Below are positions 25,007-33,690 of a stretch of DNA of 64,000 bases, piece after piece. The translations under genes were made by a program, and so were the position numbers. Below the pieces are notes generated by a model, which saw only the letters and a program-made list of their open reading frames with translations, had not been told where the DNA came from and did no database searches. Origin of the DNA: Hymenobacter aranciens (GTDB taxonomy: Bacteria > Bacteroidota > Bacteroidia > Cytophagales > Hymenobacteraceae); the NCBI RefSeq assembly GCF_030580865.1, contig NZ_JAUQSY010000016.1:62001-126000 (forward strand). Direction: 5' to 3'. How positions within the stretch are numbered: position 1 is the first letter of the stretch; the number at the start of each line of letters is the position of its first letter.

Positions 25007-27901
25007 ATGAGAGAAGCGTTACCTTTGCTTACCAAAAAGGGTAAGACGCGCCATCAGTCGTCAGCTCTGCTGGCTCTGATGGTGTTGCTGACGGGCCTGC
25101 TAAATTTCGGCACCATCGGCCGGGCCTTCGCCCAAACCAACAACTCAAACCCGGTGCTGCCGCAGGGCACGGCCGACCCCGACATGCATTATTTCGGGGG
25201 CAGCTACCGCATTTATGCGGTGGCGCCCGGCGCCGCCGGCCGGCAGCTGGCGGTGTATTCGTCGCCTAACCTGTTGGGCTTTACCGCCGGCAGCGGGCCG
25301 GTGCTGGACCTGACCAACGTGACCTGGGCCGGCGCCTCGGCTACGGTGGCGGGCCCGGCCGTGGTATTTTCTAACAACACGTACTACCTGTACTTTGCCG
25401 CCGATGGCAAAATCGGGGTAGCCACCAGCACCAGCGCCACCGGCCCGTTCGTGGATAGCGGCGCGCCGCTGGTGAGCACCGACGCCAACGCCCCCACGCT
25501 GGGCATGCCGGCCGTGATGGTGGACGGTACTACGGCCCACCTCTACTACGGCGCCAACGGCGTGCTGGTAGAGCGCCCGCTGGCTGCCAACATGACCACG
25601 CTGGGCGGCACCACCTCCAACGTGATTACGCCCACCAACTACGGCGAAGCCCCGCACGTGCTGAAGCGCGACGGCCAGTACTACCTGTTCTACAGCAGCG
25701 ACAATCGCAACAGCAACGGTTTCAATACGCAGTACGCTACGGCTCCGGCCGCTGCGGGCCCGTTCACGTTCCGCAGCCGCCTGACCTATGGCGACGACAA
25801 CCAGGGCATGGGCAGCGCCTCGGTGTTTCAGCTGCCGGGCTGCGATGAATACTACTTCTGCTACCAGGCGTTTATCGGCCGCAACACCGCCAACCGCGCC
25901 GTGTGCCTCGACCGCTTGCTGATGGAAACCGACGGCAGCATTCCTGAAATCAAAGGCACCACCTACGCCGTAGCGGCGCGGGTGCCGGGCGCCTGCTCGG
26001 GCGACCGCATCGTATCGGGCGCCGTGTACCGCCTCACGCACAAGGGCACGGCGATGCGCCTCGACGTGGATAACAATAGCAGCACCGCCGGTGCCCGCGT
26101 GCGCCAGCAGGCCGACAACGGCTCGACCGCTCAGCGCTGGTTGATTACCCGCCGTTCGGATGGCTTCTTCGACCTGCAGCACGAGGGTACTACCCAAAAC
26201 CTACAAACCGTGGGTGGCAGCCAGGCCAACGGCGCCCTGCTGGAGCAGAACGCCCAGGCCAACGACAACCGCCAGCGCTGGCAGCTGGAGGCCATGAGCG
26301 ACGGCTACTACAAAATCACCCTCAAAGGCACTACGCGGGCCCTCGAAGTGGCTTCGAACAGCGGGGCCGCCGGCGCCGATGTGCAGCTTTACGACGATAA
26401 CGGCAACGATGCCCAGCGCTGGAAGCTGGAGGTGATGAGCATGCCGATTCAGGATGGTGCGGTATATAAGCTCATCCACAAAGGCACCATCCTGGCGATG
26501 GACGTGGACAACAACAGCCCGAACCGCGGTGCCGGGATTGGCCAGTATTTCGACAATGGCAACGACGCCCAGCGCTGGATTCTGGGCTACGATGCGGCCA
26601 AAACCAGCTACAAGCTGACGCACCGCAACGCCATCGACCCGACTTCTAACCTGCCGCAGTGCCTGGAGGTGCCCAGCAACCGCAACGACCCGGTTAACGT
26701 GCAGCAGTACGACGACAACGGCAACGATGCCCAGCGCTGGATTATCGACTACACCGGCCTCGACTACGTGAAGCTGACCCACCGCGGCACCAGCAACCCG
26801 CCCAAGTGCCTTGAGGTGCAGTTTGGTAACGCCAACCTGGGCACCCGGGTGGCGCAATACGACGATAACGGCAACGATGCCCAGCGCTGGATTATGCAGC
26901 TCGTGGACTACTCGGCCGCGCCCTGCAACACCGGCTTCAGCTACAATGCTACCACGTATTGCCAGAGCGGCACCAACCCCGTGCTGGCCCTGACTGGCAC
27001 GGCCGGCGGTACTTACTCGGTAGTGCCCGCCACGGGCCTGACCCTGGATGCCGCTACCGGCGCCATCAACCTGGCTACCTCGACGCCCGGCACCTACGCC
27101 GTAACCTACACCGCCAGCGCCGGCTGCGGCAGCGCGCCGCAGACCATCACCATCACCGCCGCGCCGGTGGCAGCCTTCAGCTACCCTACGGCAACTATCT
27201 GCGCCGGTGCTACGGCTACCGTAGCGCCCACGCTGGGCACGGGCAGCACCGCTGGCACTTACTCGTCCACGACGGGCCTGGTAATTGACCCGGCCACGGG
27301 CGTTATCAACCCGACTACCAGCACGGCCGGCACCTACACCGTGACCAACACGCTGGCTGCTGCCAACGGCTGTGCCGTGACCACGGCTACCTCGGCCGTG
27401 ACCATCGAAGCCGCCCCGGCCACGCCGACGGTAACGCCGACTTACAACAACGCCACTACTACCACGCTTACCGCCAGCGCGGGCAGCGGCTACCAGTGGT
27501 ACCTCGGCGGCACGGCCGTGCCCGGCGCCACCAGCCAGACCTACGTGATAAACTCGGTCGCTCAGCTGGGCTCCTACACAGTGGTGGTAACCAACGCCGC
27601 CGGCTGCGCCTCGGCGCCCTCGGCCGCCCTGGTGGTAACCGGCACCGCCCGTCAGCAAGCCAACGCGGCCCTGCACGTGTACCCCAACCCGACCCACGAC
27701 GGCCGCCTGCAGGTGACCCTGACCAGCGCCCCGGCCGCCGAGCTCACCGTGCTCAACGCTCTGGGCCAGGTGGTGTACCGCACCAGCGTAGCCGCCGGCG
27801 CCGCTACCCTGGAGCTGCACCAGCTACCCGCCGGCATGTACCTGCTCCAGACGCGCACCAAAACCGGTGAAGTAGCTACTGCCCGCTTCATCCGCGACTA
27901 G
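25007..27901 (+). CDS. GH43-like protein with two ricin trefoils, Ig-like repeats and T9SS sorting domain
   Basis: A 964-residue secreted multidomain protein. It has a signal peptide (to about 43), a GH43-like propeller (about 48-330), six QRW-type repeats forming two ricin/CBM13 trefoils (about 335-640), Ig/PKD-like Thr-rich domains (about 645-875) and a type IX sorting domain (HVYPNPTHDG to the end). Base Asp57 (TADPD) and acid-position Glu214 (YGEAP) remain. The pKa-modulating Asp seen in its paralogues is Met167 (LGMPAVM), and the usual GxGH motif reads GMGS. It may be a weak or inactive enzyme that binds glycan at the cell surface. It is transcribed alone from a LacI-controlled promoter. 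Confidence 0.85.
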   Translation: MREALPLLTKKGKTRHQSSALLALMVLLTGLLNFGTIGRAFAQTNNSNPVLPQGTADPDMHYFGGSYRIYAVAPGAAGRQLAVYSSPNLLGFTAGSGPVLDLTNVTWAGASATVAGPAVVFSNNTYYLYFAADGKIGVATSTSATGPFVDSGAPLVSTDANAPTLGMPAVMVDGTTAHLYYGANGVLVERPLAANMTTLGGTTSNVITPTNYGEAPHVLKRDGQYYLFYSSDNRNSNGFNTQYATAPAAAGPFTFRSRLTYGDDNQGMGSASVFQLPGCDEYYFCYQAFIGRNTANRAVCLDRLLMETDGSIPEIKGTTYAVAARVPGACSGDRIVSGAVYRLTHKGTAMRLDVDNNSSTAGARVRQQADNGSTAQRWLITRRSDGFFDLQHEGTTQNLQTVGGSQANGALLEQNAQANDNRQRWQLEAMSDGYYKITLKGTTRALEVASNSGAAGADVQLYDDNGNDAQRWKLEVMSMPIQDGAVYKLIHKGTILAMDVDNNSPNRGAGIGQYFDNGNDAQRWILGYDAAKTSYKLTHRNAIDPTSNLPQCLEVPSNRNDPVNVQQYDDNGNDAQRWIIDYTGLDYVKLTHRGTSNPPKCLEVQFGNANLGTRVAQYDDNGNDAQRWIMQLVDYSAAPCNTGFSYNATTYCQSGTNPVLALTGTAGGTYSVVPATGLTLDAATGAINLATSTPGTYAVTYTASAGCGSAPQTITITAAPVAAFSYPTATICAGATATVAPTLGTGSTAGTYSSTTGLVIDPATGVINPTTSTAGTYTVTNTLAAANGCAVTTATSAVTIEAAPATPTVTPTYNNATTTTLTASAGSGYQWYLGGTAVPGATSQTYVINSVAQLGSYTVVVTNAAGCASAPSAALVVTGTARQQANAALHVYPNPTHDGRLQVTLTSAPAAELTVLNALGQVVYRTSVAAGAATLELHQLPAGMYLLQTRTKTGEVATARFIRD

Positions 27902-27919
27902 GTTCTCTTGCTCCGCAAC

Positions 27920-27955
27920 AAAAAAGGGCTTCCCAGCACTGGGAAGCCCTTTTTT
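27920..27955. terminator. Bidirectional terminator between convergent GH43 genes
   Basis: GGGCTTCCCA pairs with TGGGAAGCCC around a four-base loop, with A6 on the left and T6 on the right. It can end transcripts from both the 25007 gene and the minus-strand 27990 gene. Confidence 0.92.
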
Positions 27956-27989
27956 GCGTTCAGGCCCGGCGTTTGGAAAGCCGGAAGCG

Positions 27990-29609
27990 CTATTTATTTA
28001 CCAGCTCAAAACGCTCGAAGCTGGCCAAGGCCGGAGTAGCCCCTTGGGCTACCAGCCCCACGCGCACGCCCCGGTCCCAGGGCGGGAGGAACTGGCCGTT
28101 GGTAGCGGCGTCGTTGGGCAGCATGGGTGTCCAGGCGCGGCCGTCGGTGCTCCAGGCGAAGCGGTATTGGTTGCCGGCCTGGGTTTGCAGGCGCAGCTGG
28201 ATGGTGCTGGCGGCAGAAGGCAGGGCGGTTTCGCTTAGCAGGTTGTCTTTGCCAGCGCGGCGCTCCCAGAGCTGCAGCTTGGCGCCGCTCACGGTGAGGG
28301 CCAGCAGGTTGTTGGGGTCGCCGTGGGCGGCCAGGCCGGCCCGGGTGCCGGCGGGCAACGCCTGAGGGTTGAGCAGCGTGGTGGTGGCGGTGTAGTTGGC
28401 CGTGGTGGTGGGCCAGCCCAGTGCGGCGCCGCCCGGGGTAGCGCGGGCGGTTAGCTGTAGCTGTCCGCTTTTCAGGGCGAAATTCGGCTTTTCTTCCACC
28501 GGCCACTGCCAGGTGGGGGCCAGGGTAGCGGTGGCAAATTCGTCAACAGTAGCGGCGGCCGGGGCTGCTTTGGCCACGGCGGCGGGGGTAGTGTGGTTAT
28601 TCAGGAATTCGGGCCAGCCGGCTTTATTCCAGGTGAACTCGCCCAGCACGCCCTGCCGGCCCACATTCTCGAAGCTGCCGGTCTGGTAAGCGTGGTAGAG
28701 CATATACCAGCGGCCGTTGCGCTCCACGGCGGTGCCGTGGCCGGGGCAGGTCCAGGTGTCGTTTTTGGTGAGGATAGGGTTTTGGGAATACTTCTCCCAG
28801 GGGCCCAGCAGCTGGCGCGCGCGGGCCACGCCGGTGGCGTAGGTGCAGCCGCTGCCGCAGCAGCCGTTAGCGGCATAAAACATATAGAAGTACCCGTCGT
28901 GCCGCACAATGCTGGGTCCCTCCACGAGGTTGCCCTCCCAGGGCTCGGTGTTGCGGAACAGCTCGGTTTTCTCACCGGTGAGGGCGGTGCGGTCGGCGTT
29001 CAGGGCTTGAGCCCAGATGGGGGTGGGCTTGTTCTGGCTGTTGCCGTCTTCCTTCCACACCAGGTACAGCTGGCCCTTTTCGTCGCGCATGGGGAAGCCG
29101 TCGATGGAGCCGTCGGGCTGGCCCACCAGCGGGCCGTGGTCGCGGTAGGGGCCCTCGGGGCGGTCGGCGCTGGCCACGCCCACGCTCAGGTTGCCACCGC
29201 GCTTGTGAGCAGTGTAGTACACGTAGGTGCGCCCACCGTCCTGGCTGATTTCCGGGGCCCAGAAGTAGTAGTCGGCCCAGGCCGGCCGCTCGCCCGGAAA
29301 CACGTGGCCCACCAGCTGCCAGTCGGTCAGGTTGCTCGATTTCAGCAGTGGAAACGTGGGCCCCCAGTTCGAGGTAGTAGCCGTGGCCCAGTAGGTATTG
29401 CCGATTTTAGTTACCGAGGGGTCGGGGTAGTCGCCGGCCAGCACGGGGTTGGCAATGGCGGGGGGCACTGAAGCTGCGGTTGTGGCTTGGGCTGGGGCTT
29501 TGGCGGGTTTCAGCTTGGTTTTGGCCTTGCCCTGGGCCACGGCCAACAGCGGGGCCGCGCCGAGCAGCACCAGCAGCGGCAAGCAGCGGAAAGTAGCGGG
29601 AATGTTCAT
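27990..29609 (-). CDS. GH43 family glycosidase with C-terminal beta-sandwich
   Basis: A 539-residue GH43 enzyme. The start at 29609 gives a clean signal peptide (to about 26, AVAQ). The propeller (about 50-350) has Asp63 (DYPDPSV), Asp170 (GSIDGFPM) and Glu230 (NLVEGPSIV). A C-terminal domain (about 375-539) with WQWPVEEKPNFALKSGQLQL resembles the concanavalin-like C2 domain of beta-xylosidase-type GH43s, which often completes the active-site pocket. It is the last gene of the three-gene GH43 group downstream of susD. Confidence 0.87.
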   Translation of the reverse strand: MNIPATFRCLPLLVLLGAAPLLAVAQGKAKTKLKPAKAPAQATTAASVPPAIANPVLAGDYPDPSVTKIGNTYWATATTSNWGPTFPLLKSSNLTDWQLVGHVFPGERPAWADYYFWAPEISQDGGRTYVYYTAHKRGGNLSVGVASADRPEGPYRDHGPLVGQPDGSIDGFPMRDEKGQLYLVWKEDGNSQNKPTPIWAQALNADRTALTGEKTELFRNTEPWEGNLVEGPSIVRHDGYFYMFYAANGCCGSGCTYATGVARARQLLGPWEKYSQNPILTKNDTWTCPGHGTAVERNGRWYMLYHAYQTGSFENVGRQGVLGEFTWNKAGWPEFLNNHTTPAAVAKAAPAAATVDEFATATLAPTWQWPVEEKPNFALKSGQLQLTARATPGGAALGWPTTTANYTATTTLLNPQALPAGTRAGLAAHGDPNNLLALTVSGAKLQLWERRAGKDNLLSETALPSAASTIQLRLQTQAGNQYRFAWSTDGRAWTPMLPNDAATNGQFLPPWDRGVRVGLVAQGATPALASFERFELVNK

Positions 29610-29630
29610 AAAAGGTGAGCGGATAAAATT

Positions 29631-29664
29631 CAGGCCGTTACGCTGGGTGCAGCATAACGGCCTG
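29631..29664. other. Intra-operon hairpin between two GH43 genes
   Basis: CAGGCCGTTA (29631-29640) pairs perfectly with TAACGGCCTG (29655-29664). It lies between the lipoprotein GH43 at 29698 and the GH43 at 27990 on the minus strand, with only a weak T-tract. Confidence 0.55.
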
Positions 29665-29697
29665 ACGGTTGATTTAACAAGCAACGATTAGCAGTGC

Positions 29698-30789
29698 TTA
29701 CTCGCCGGCAGGCCGGGTAATGGGCGTGCCGATGGCCACGGGCGAGCCGAAGTTGGGCGAGCCGTCGGCGTTCCAGGTGAACTGCTGCATGCGCGGCTTG
29801 CGGGCGCCGCCGCAGCCCTGGCCGGGGTCGTTGTTGGCGTGGTAGATTATCCAGTCCTGCGTGCCGTCCTTCGACTTAAAGAAGCCGTTGTGGCCGGGCC
29901 CGTAGGCGCGGCTGGCTGCACTTTTCGTGAATACCGGGGTTTGCAGCTTGGTCCAAGAAGCGGCATCGAGCGGGTTGGTGCCGGTGAGTGTGAGCTGGCC
30001 CAAAGCGTAGTCGTCGGAGCTGCAGTGGCTGGCCGAATAGATGAGGAAGGTTTTGCCGTCGCGCTGCAAAATCTGCGGGGCTTCGTTCACCTTGGGGTAA
30101 CCGTTGCGCTCCCAGCTGAGGGTGGGGCGGCTGAGCTCGGTGCGTGCGCCGTCGAGGGTCCAGGGGTTGCGCATGGCCGAAATGTAGAGGCGTTGCTCGT
30201 TGTCGGTGTTGTTGCCGATGGGGCCGCTCTGGCCCGACCAGATGTAGTAGCGCTGCCCGTTTATCTCGGCCACTGTGCCGTCGATGGCCCAGTAGTCGGC
30301 CCCCGGACTGATGATGCGGCCCTTTTCAACCCAACCGCCCCTGGTGGGGTCGGGGTTACTGTTTTCCAGCACCCACGATTTCTGCCCGTCGCAGCAATTG
30401 CCGGGGCCAGCCGTGTAGTAGATGTACCACTTGCCGTCGAGGTAATGCAGTTCGGGTGCCCACACGTCGCGGCTATTGTCTCCGGTGGCCAGGGGCGACC
30501 ATACCGGGTAGCTAGGGGACGACCCGAGCTCCGACATCTTCGCCGTTTTGCGAATCGTGACGTTGTTGCCGGTCGTGGCCATGTAGTAGTAAGTGCCATC
30601 CTTCTGGTACACCCACGGGTCGGGGCCAGCGGTATTGCCGAGCAGCGGGTTGGTAAAAGTGGTGGCCGGCGTGGTCGGATTGGTGGGCGTTATCGGAGCG
30701 GTGGTGCCCGATTCTTTCTTGCAGGCCAGCAAACCCAGCAGCAGCAGCGGCGCCAGCATACGCGAGCGGTGGAAGGAAGCAGATGTCAT
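29698..30789 (-). CDS. GH43 family glycosidase, lipoprotein
   Basis: A 363-residue GH43 enzyme anchored by lipidation: LLLLGLLAC gives Cys23, followed by a Thr/Pro-rich linker to about 43. Catalytic candidates are Asp57 (AGPDPWV), Asp170 (WAIDGTVA) and Glu236 (VNEAPQI, with Ala where relatives have Gly). It is a close paralogue of the 30873 protein, sharing KTAKMSELG and the C-terminal NFG.PVAIGTPITRPAGE pattern. It is the middle gene of the three-gene group. Its anchor places it in the periplasm or on the outer membrane. Confidence 0.88.
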   Translation of the reverse strand: MTSASFHRSRMLAPLLLLGLLACKKESGTTAPITPTNPTTPATTFTNPLLGNTAGPDPWVYQKDGTYYYMATTGNNVTIRKTAKMSELGSSPSYPVWSPLATGDNSRDVWAPELHYLDGKWYIYYTAGPGNCCDGQKSWVLENSNPDPTRGGWVEKGRIISPGADYWAIDGTVAEINGQRYYIWSGQSGPIGNNTDNEQRLYISAMRNPWTLDGARTELSRPTLSWERNGYPKVNEAPQILQRDGKTFLIYSASHCSSDDYALGQLTLTGTNPLDAASWTKLQTPVFTKSAASRAYGPGHNGFFKSKDGTQDWIIYHANNDPGQGCGGARKPRMQQFTWNADGSPNFGSPVAIGTPITRPAGE

Positions 30790-30872
30790 AGAAAAGGAAA
30801 GGTTTAGTAAGACGTATTGCTAAGGGGCAGCGGCGGCAATTGGTTTCCGGCCGCGAGGTTTTTTACGGAGCC

Positions 30873-31937
30873 TCACTCGCCGGCCGGCCGGGGCAATGGC
30901 TGGCCTACCGCCGCCGGCACGCCAAAGTCGGGCGTGCCATCGGCGCGCCAGGTGATGGGTTGGATGCGCGGGCTGCGCAAATCGCCGCAGCCTTGGCCAG
31001 CGAGGGAGTTGGCGTGGTAAAGCAGCCAATCCTGAGTTCCGTCCTTCGACTTGAAAAAGCCGTTGTGGCCCGGCCCGAAAGCCTTGCCAGTGGGGTTTTG
31101 GGTGAATACCGGCCGGGCCGACTTGGTCCAGGAGGCCGCATCAAGCGGGTCGGAGCCGGTAAGCGTGAGCAAGCCTAGGGCGTAGTCGTCGGTCATGCAG
31201 TGGCTGGCCGAGTAGGTCACGAAGGTGCGGCCATTGTGCTGCAGCACTTCGGGGCCTTCGTTAGTGGGCGGGCCCTTGCGCTCCCAGTCGTAGGTGGGCC
31301 GGCTGATTTCGGTGCGCGGGCCGGTGAGCGTCCAAGGGTTGCGCAGGGCCGAAATGTAGAGGCGGCCCTCGCTGTTGGTCGTGCTTTCGACGCCGCACCA
31401 CAGTAGGTAGCGCTGGCTGCCTAGCTCCAGCACGGTGGCGTCGATGGCCGAATAGTCGTGACCAGCGCTCAGCAACTGGCCCTTTTCGGTCCAGGTGCCA
31501 GTGGTGGGGTCGGGGCTGGGGTTTTCGAGCACCCAGAGGCGCTGGCTGGCGCAGCAGCCGCCCGTGCTGGAGCCAGCCGTATAGTAGAGGTACCACTTGC
31601 CATCAAGCCAGTACAGCTCCGGGGCCCACAGGTGGCGCACGTTGCCGCCGCTGGCGGCGGGCGTCCACACTACGGTGCTGTAGGCCGTGCCGAGCTCCGA
31701 CATTTTCGCCGTTTTGCGAATCGTCAGGTTGCGGTCGTTCGTGGCCACGAAGTAGTAAAAGCCGTCCTTCTGCGCCACCCACGGGTCGGGCCCGCTACTG
31801 AGCAGCGGATTGGTGAAGGTGGTAGCCGCCGGAGTAGGAACCGCGGGCTGCAAGGTAGGGATGGCCTCTTTGGTACATCCCAACAGGCTCGCCAACGACG
31901 ACACCACGACTGCAAAACGGACCGGAACAGGCAGCAT
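30873..31937 (-). CDS. GH43 family glycosidase, lipoprotein
   Basis: A 354-residue GH43 enzyme with lipobox SLLGC (Cys21). Catalytic candidates are Asp51 (SGPDPWV), Asp166 (SAIDATVL) and Glu227 (TNEGPEVL). WAPELYWLDGKWYLYYTAG is the blade motif. It is the first gene of a three-gene GH43 group. A terminator separates it from susD, and a promoter-like TAACTTTA (31948-31955, minus strand) with a 15-base palindrome just upstream suggests separate control. Confidence 0.88.
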   Translation of the reverse strand: MLPVPVRFAVVVSSLASLLGCTKEAIPTLQPAVPTPAATTFTNPLLSSGPDPWVAQKDGFYYFVATNDRNLTIRKTAKMSELGTAYSTVVWTPAASGGNVRHLWAPELYWLDGKWYLYYTAGSSTGGCCASQRLWVLENPSPDPTTGTWTEKGQLLSAGHDYSAIDATVLELGSQRYLLWCGVESTTNSEGRLYISALRNPWTLTGPRTEISRPTYDWERKGPPTNEGPEVLQHNGRTFVTYSASHCMTDDYALGLLTLTGSDPLDAASWTKSARPVFTQNPTGKAFGPGHNGFFKSKDGTQDWLLYHANSLAGQGCGDLRSPRIQPITWRADGTPDFGVPAAVGQPLPRPAGE

Positions 31938-31947
31938 AGACCAAGGT

Positions 31948-31976
31948 TAAAGTTAGGGAAATACGCCATTGGCGTA
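31948..31976 (-). promoter_or_regulatory. Possible separate promoter with palindrome for the GH43 trio
   Basis: On the minus strand TAACTTTA (31948-31955) resembles a -7 box, and TACGCCATTGGCGTA (31962-31976), a perfect 15-base palindrome around a central base, lies just upstream. The palindrome is unrelated to the LacI-type operator and could bind another regulator. No clear -33 TTG was found. Confidence 0.4.
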
Positions 31977-31985
31977 CCCCTCTAT

Positions 31986-32020
31986 AAAAAGGGCCCCGAC
32001 AAACTGCCGGGGCCCTTTTT
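31986..32020. terminator. Terminator or attenuator after susD
   Basis: GGGCCCCG (31991-31998) pairs with CGGGGCCC (32008-32015), with A5 on the left and T5 on the right, so it works on both strands. It separates susCD from the GH43 trio on the same strand, allowing either full termination or partial read-through. Confidence 0.85.
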
Positions 32021-32065
32021 AAGAAGTCTGCTGCTTTCAAACTATGCCAAAAGCGGCCATTGTAC

Positions 32066-33652
32066 CTACCAGTTAGGGTTTTGTTGCAGTCGGGCCAAGT
32101 CTACCTCGGTCTGAGGAAGCGGCAATAGGCTGGACCGGCCCACTACGAAGTTGTTGAAGTCGTCGTCGTGCGTCTTAAGCATATCCACGCCGGCCTGGTT
32201 GTCCAGCAGGCCCCAGCGCTTGAGGTCGAACCAACGGGTACCCTCGCCGGTCAACTCGGTCACGCGCTCGTGCATGATTTGGGTGCGCAGGCTGGCCTGA
32301 TTGAAATTACTGGCCTGCAGGTTGGGCATGTTGGCGCGGCGTCGTACGCGATTAATCAGCGGAATGGCAGCACCCGTTTGGCCTTGCTCGTTCAGGGCTT
32401 CGGCCTGCAGCAGCAGCACGTCGGCAAAACGCATCACGCGCTGGTTGATGGGCGAATTGAAGTCCTCGAACTGCCGGTAGTAATCGGTCTGGTACTTACG
32501 CCAGTACACGCGGCGCAGATTGTTGGAGTTGCTGCCAAAGCGCACCGGGTAGGTCTGCCCGTACACCAGCGGCACCGGACTGTTGTCGGCCGGAATTGTG
32601 CTGGGGAACTGCGTTTGGTCGGCACGGTTGTAAAACACGGTGGCTGCCAAGCGCAGGTCCCGTTCGCCGTCGTTGTTTTCTTCGGTCAGAAACTCGTTCA
32701 CCACCCACGGCCGTACTTCGCCATCGGTGAAGCCCAGGCCCGGCTCACCCGGCAGCACTGGCGGGCCAAAAAACTGCGAGCGTTGTCCGCTCTCCAGCGC
32801 GTTCACGTTGTCGCCGTCGTCGCCGGTATTGACATCGCTGAACTGCACCTCAAAAATTGACTCAATGTTATTTTCGGAGGTGTGGCGGAAGTTATCAGTG
32901 TAGCTGCCAGCTAGATTATAGCTCCCCGACAAGATTATTTTGCCAAACTCCGCTGAGGCCTCGGCCCAACGGCGGTTCTGCATGTGGGCCTTGCCCAGCA
33001 GCGTGGTGGCGGCGCCCGACGTAGCGCGGCCAATGTCGTTACCGGTGTAACTGGCAGGCAAGTCGGCCTGAGCTGTGGTCAGGTCGCTTATAATCAACTC
33101 CCAAGCCTGGGCTTCAGTGGCCTGGGGAGGAAGTATGCTCAGGTCAGTGCTGGCGGTGGTGCGTAGCGGTACGTTACCGTAGAGGGTCACCAGATTATAG
33201 TAGCACAGGGCCCGGATGAAGCGGGCTTCGGCCACGACGCGCTTTTGCAGGGCGGCATCCATCCCCGTAATCTTAGGTACGTTGTCAATAACCTGGTTGC
33301 AGCGGAAAATCGCTCGGTAGTGGTCGGCATACACGTTGAAATTCACCTCAAAGTCGTAGTTGCCTACGGCAAAGCGGGTCCAGTCGCGCAACTCGTTCCA
33401 GGGGCTTTGGCTGAAGCCGACGTCGTCCCGGATATCGAAGGCAAAATTAAGCCAGCGCCGGTAGGTACCCAGTTTCTGCAGGCCACTGTACGTGGCATTA
33501 ATGCCCTTGATGGCATCGTTGCTGTTGGTCCAGAACGATTCGGTGGTGGCCAAGTTAGGGTTCACCTGGTCGAGCAGGTCGCGCTCGCAGGCAGTAGCTG
33601 CCATTAGCAGGCCGCCGGCCACGGCCCAGCGTTTGAATGCGTTATATTTCAT
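32066..33652 (-). CDS. susD: SusD/RagB-family glycan-binding outer membrane lipoprotein
   Basis: A 528-residue surface lipoprotein (lipobox MAATAC, Cys22) that caps the SusC channel and captures oligosaccharides. The N-terminal helical TPR-like part (LDQVNPNLATTESFWTNSNDA) and the C-terminal RVRRRANMPNLQASN and ERVTELTGEGTRWFDLKRWG motifs are characteristic of the family. It follows susC after 38 bases and is clearly co-transcribed. The ligand is inferred to be an oligosaccharide from the surrounding GH43 targets. The gene symbol marks family membership, not starch specificity. Confidence 0.95.
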   Translation of the reverse strand: MKYNAFKRWAVAGGLLMAATACERDLLDQVNPNLATTESFWTNSNDAIKGINATYSGLQKLGTYRRWLNFAFDIRDDVGFSQSPWNELRDWTRFAVGNYDFEVNFNVYADHYRAIFRCNQVIDNVPKITGMDAALQKRVVAEARFIRALCYYNLVTLYGNVPLRTTASTDLSILPPQATEAQAWELIISDLTTAQADLPASYTGNDIGRATSGAATTLLGKAHMQNRRWAEASAEFGKIILSGSYNLAGSYTDNFRHTSENNIESIFEVQFSDVNTGDDGDNVNALESGQRSQFFGPPVLPGEPGLGFTDGEVRPWVVNEFLTEENNDGERDLRLAATVFYNRADQTQFPSTIPADNSPVPLVYGQTYPVRFGSNSNNLRRVYWRKYQTDYYRQFEDFNSPINQRVMRFADVLLLQAEALNEQGQTGAAIPLINRVRRRANMPNLQASNFNQASLRTQIMHERVTELTGEGTRWFDLKRWGLLDNQAGVDMLKTHDDDFNNFVVGRSSLLPLPQTEVDLARLQQNPNW

Positions 33653-33690
33653 GGGATAAAGTCGAATAGAAAAGGTGAAACAAGCCAGCC

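Noticed and set aside
26201..27820. 539-codon frame antisense to the GH43-ricin gene
   Set aside because: It arises from GC-rich Thr/Ala repeats on the other strand and has no recognisable domain.
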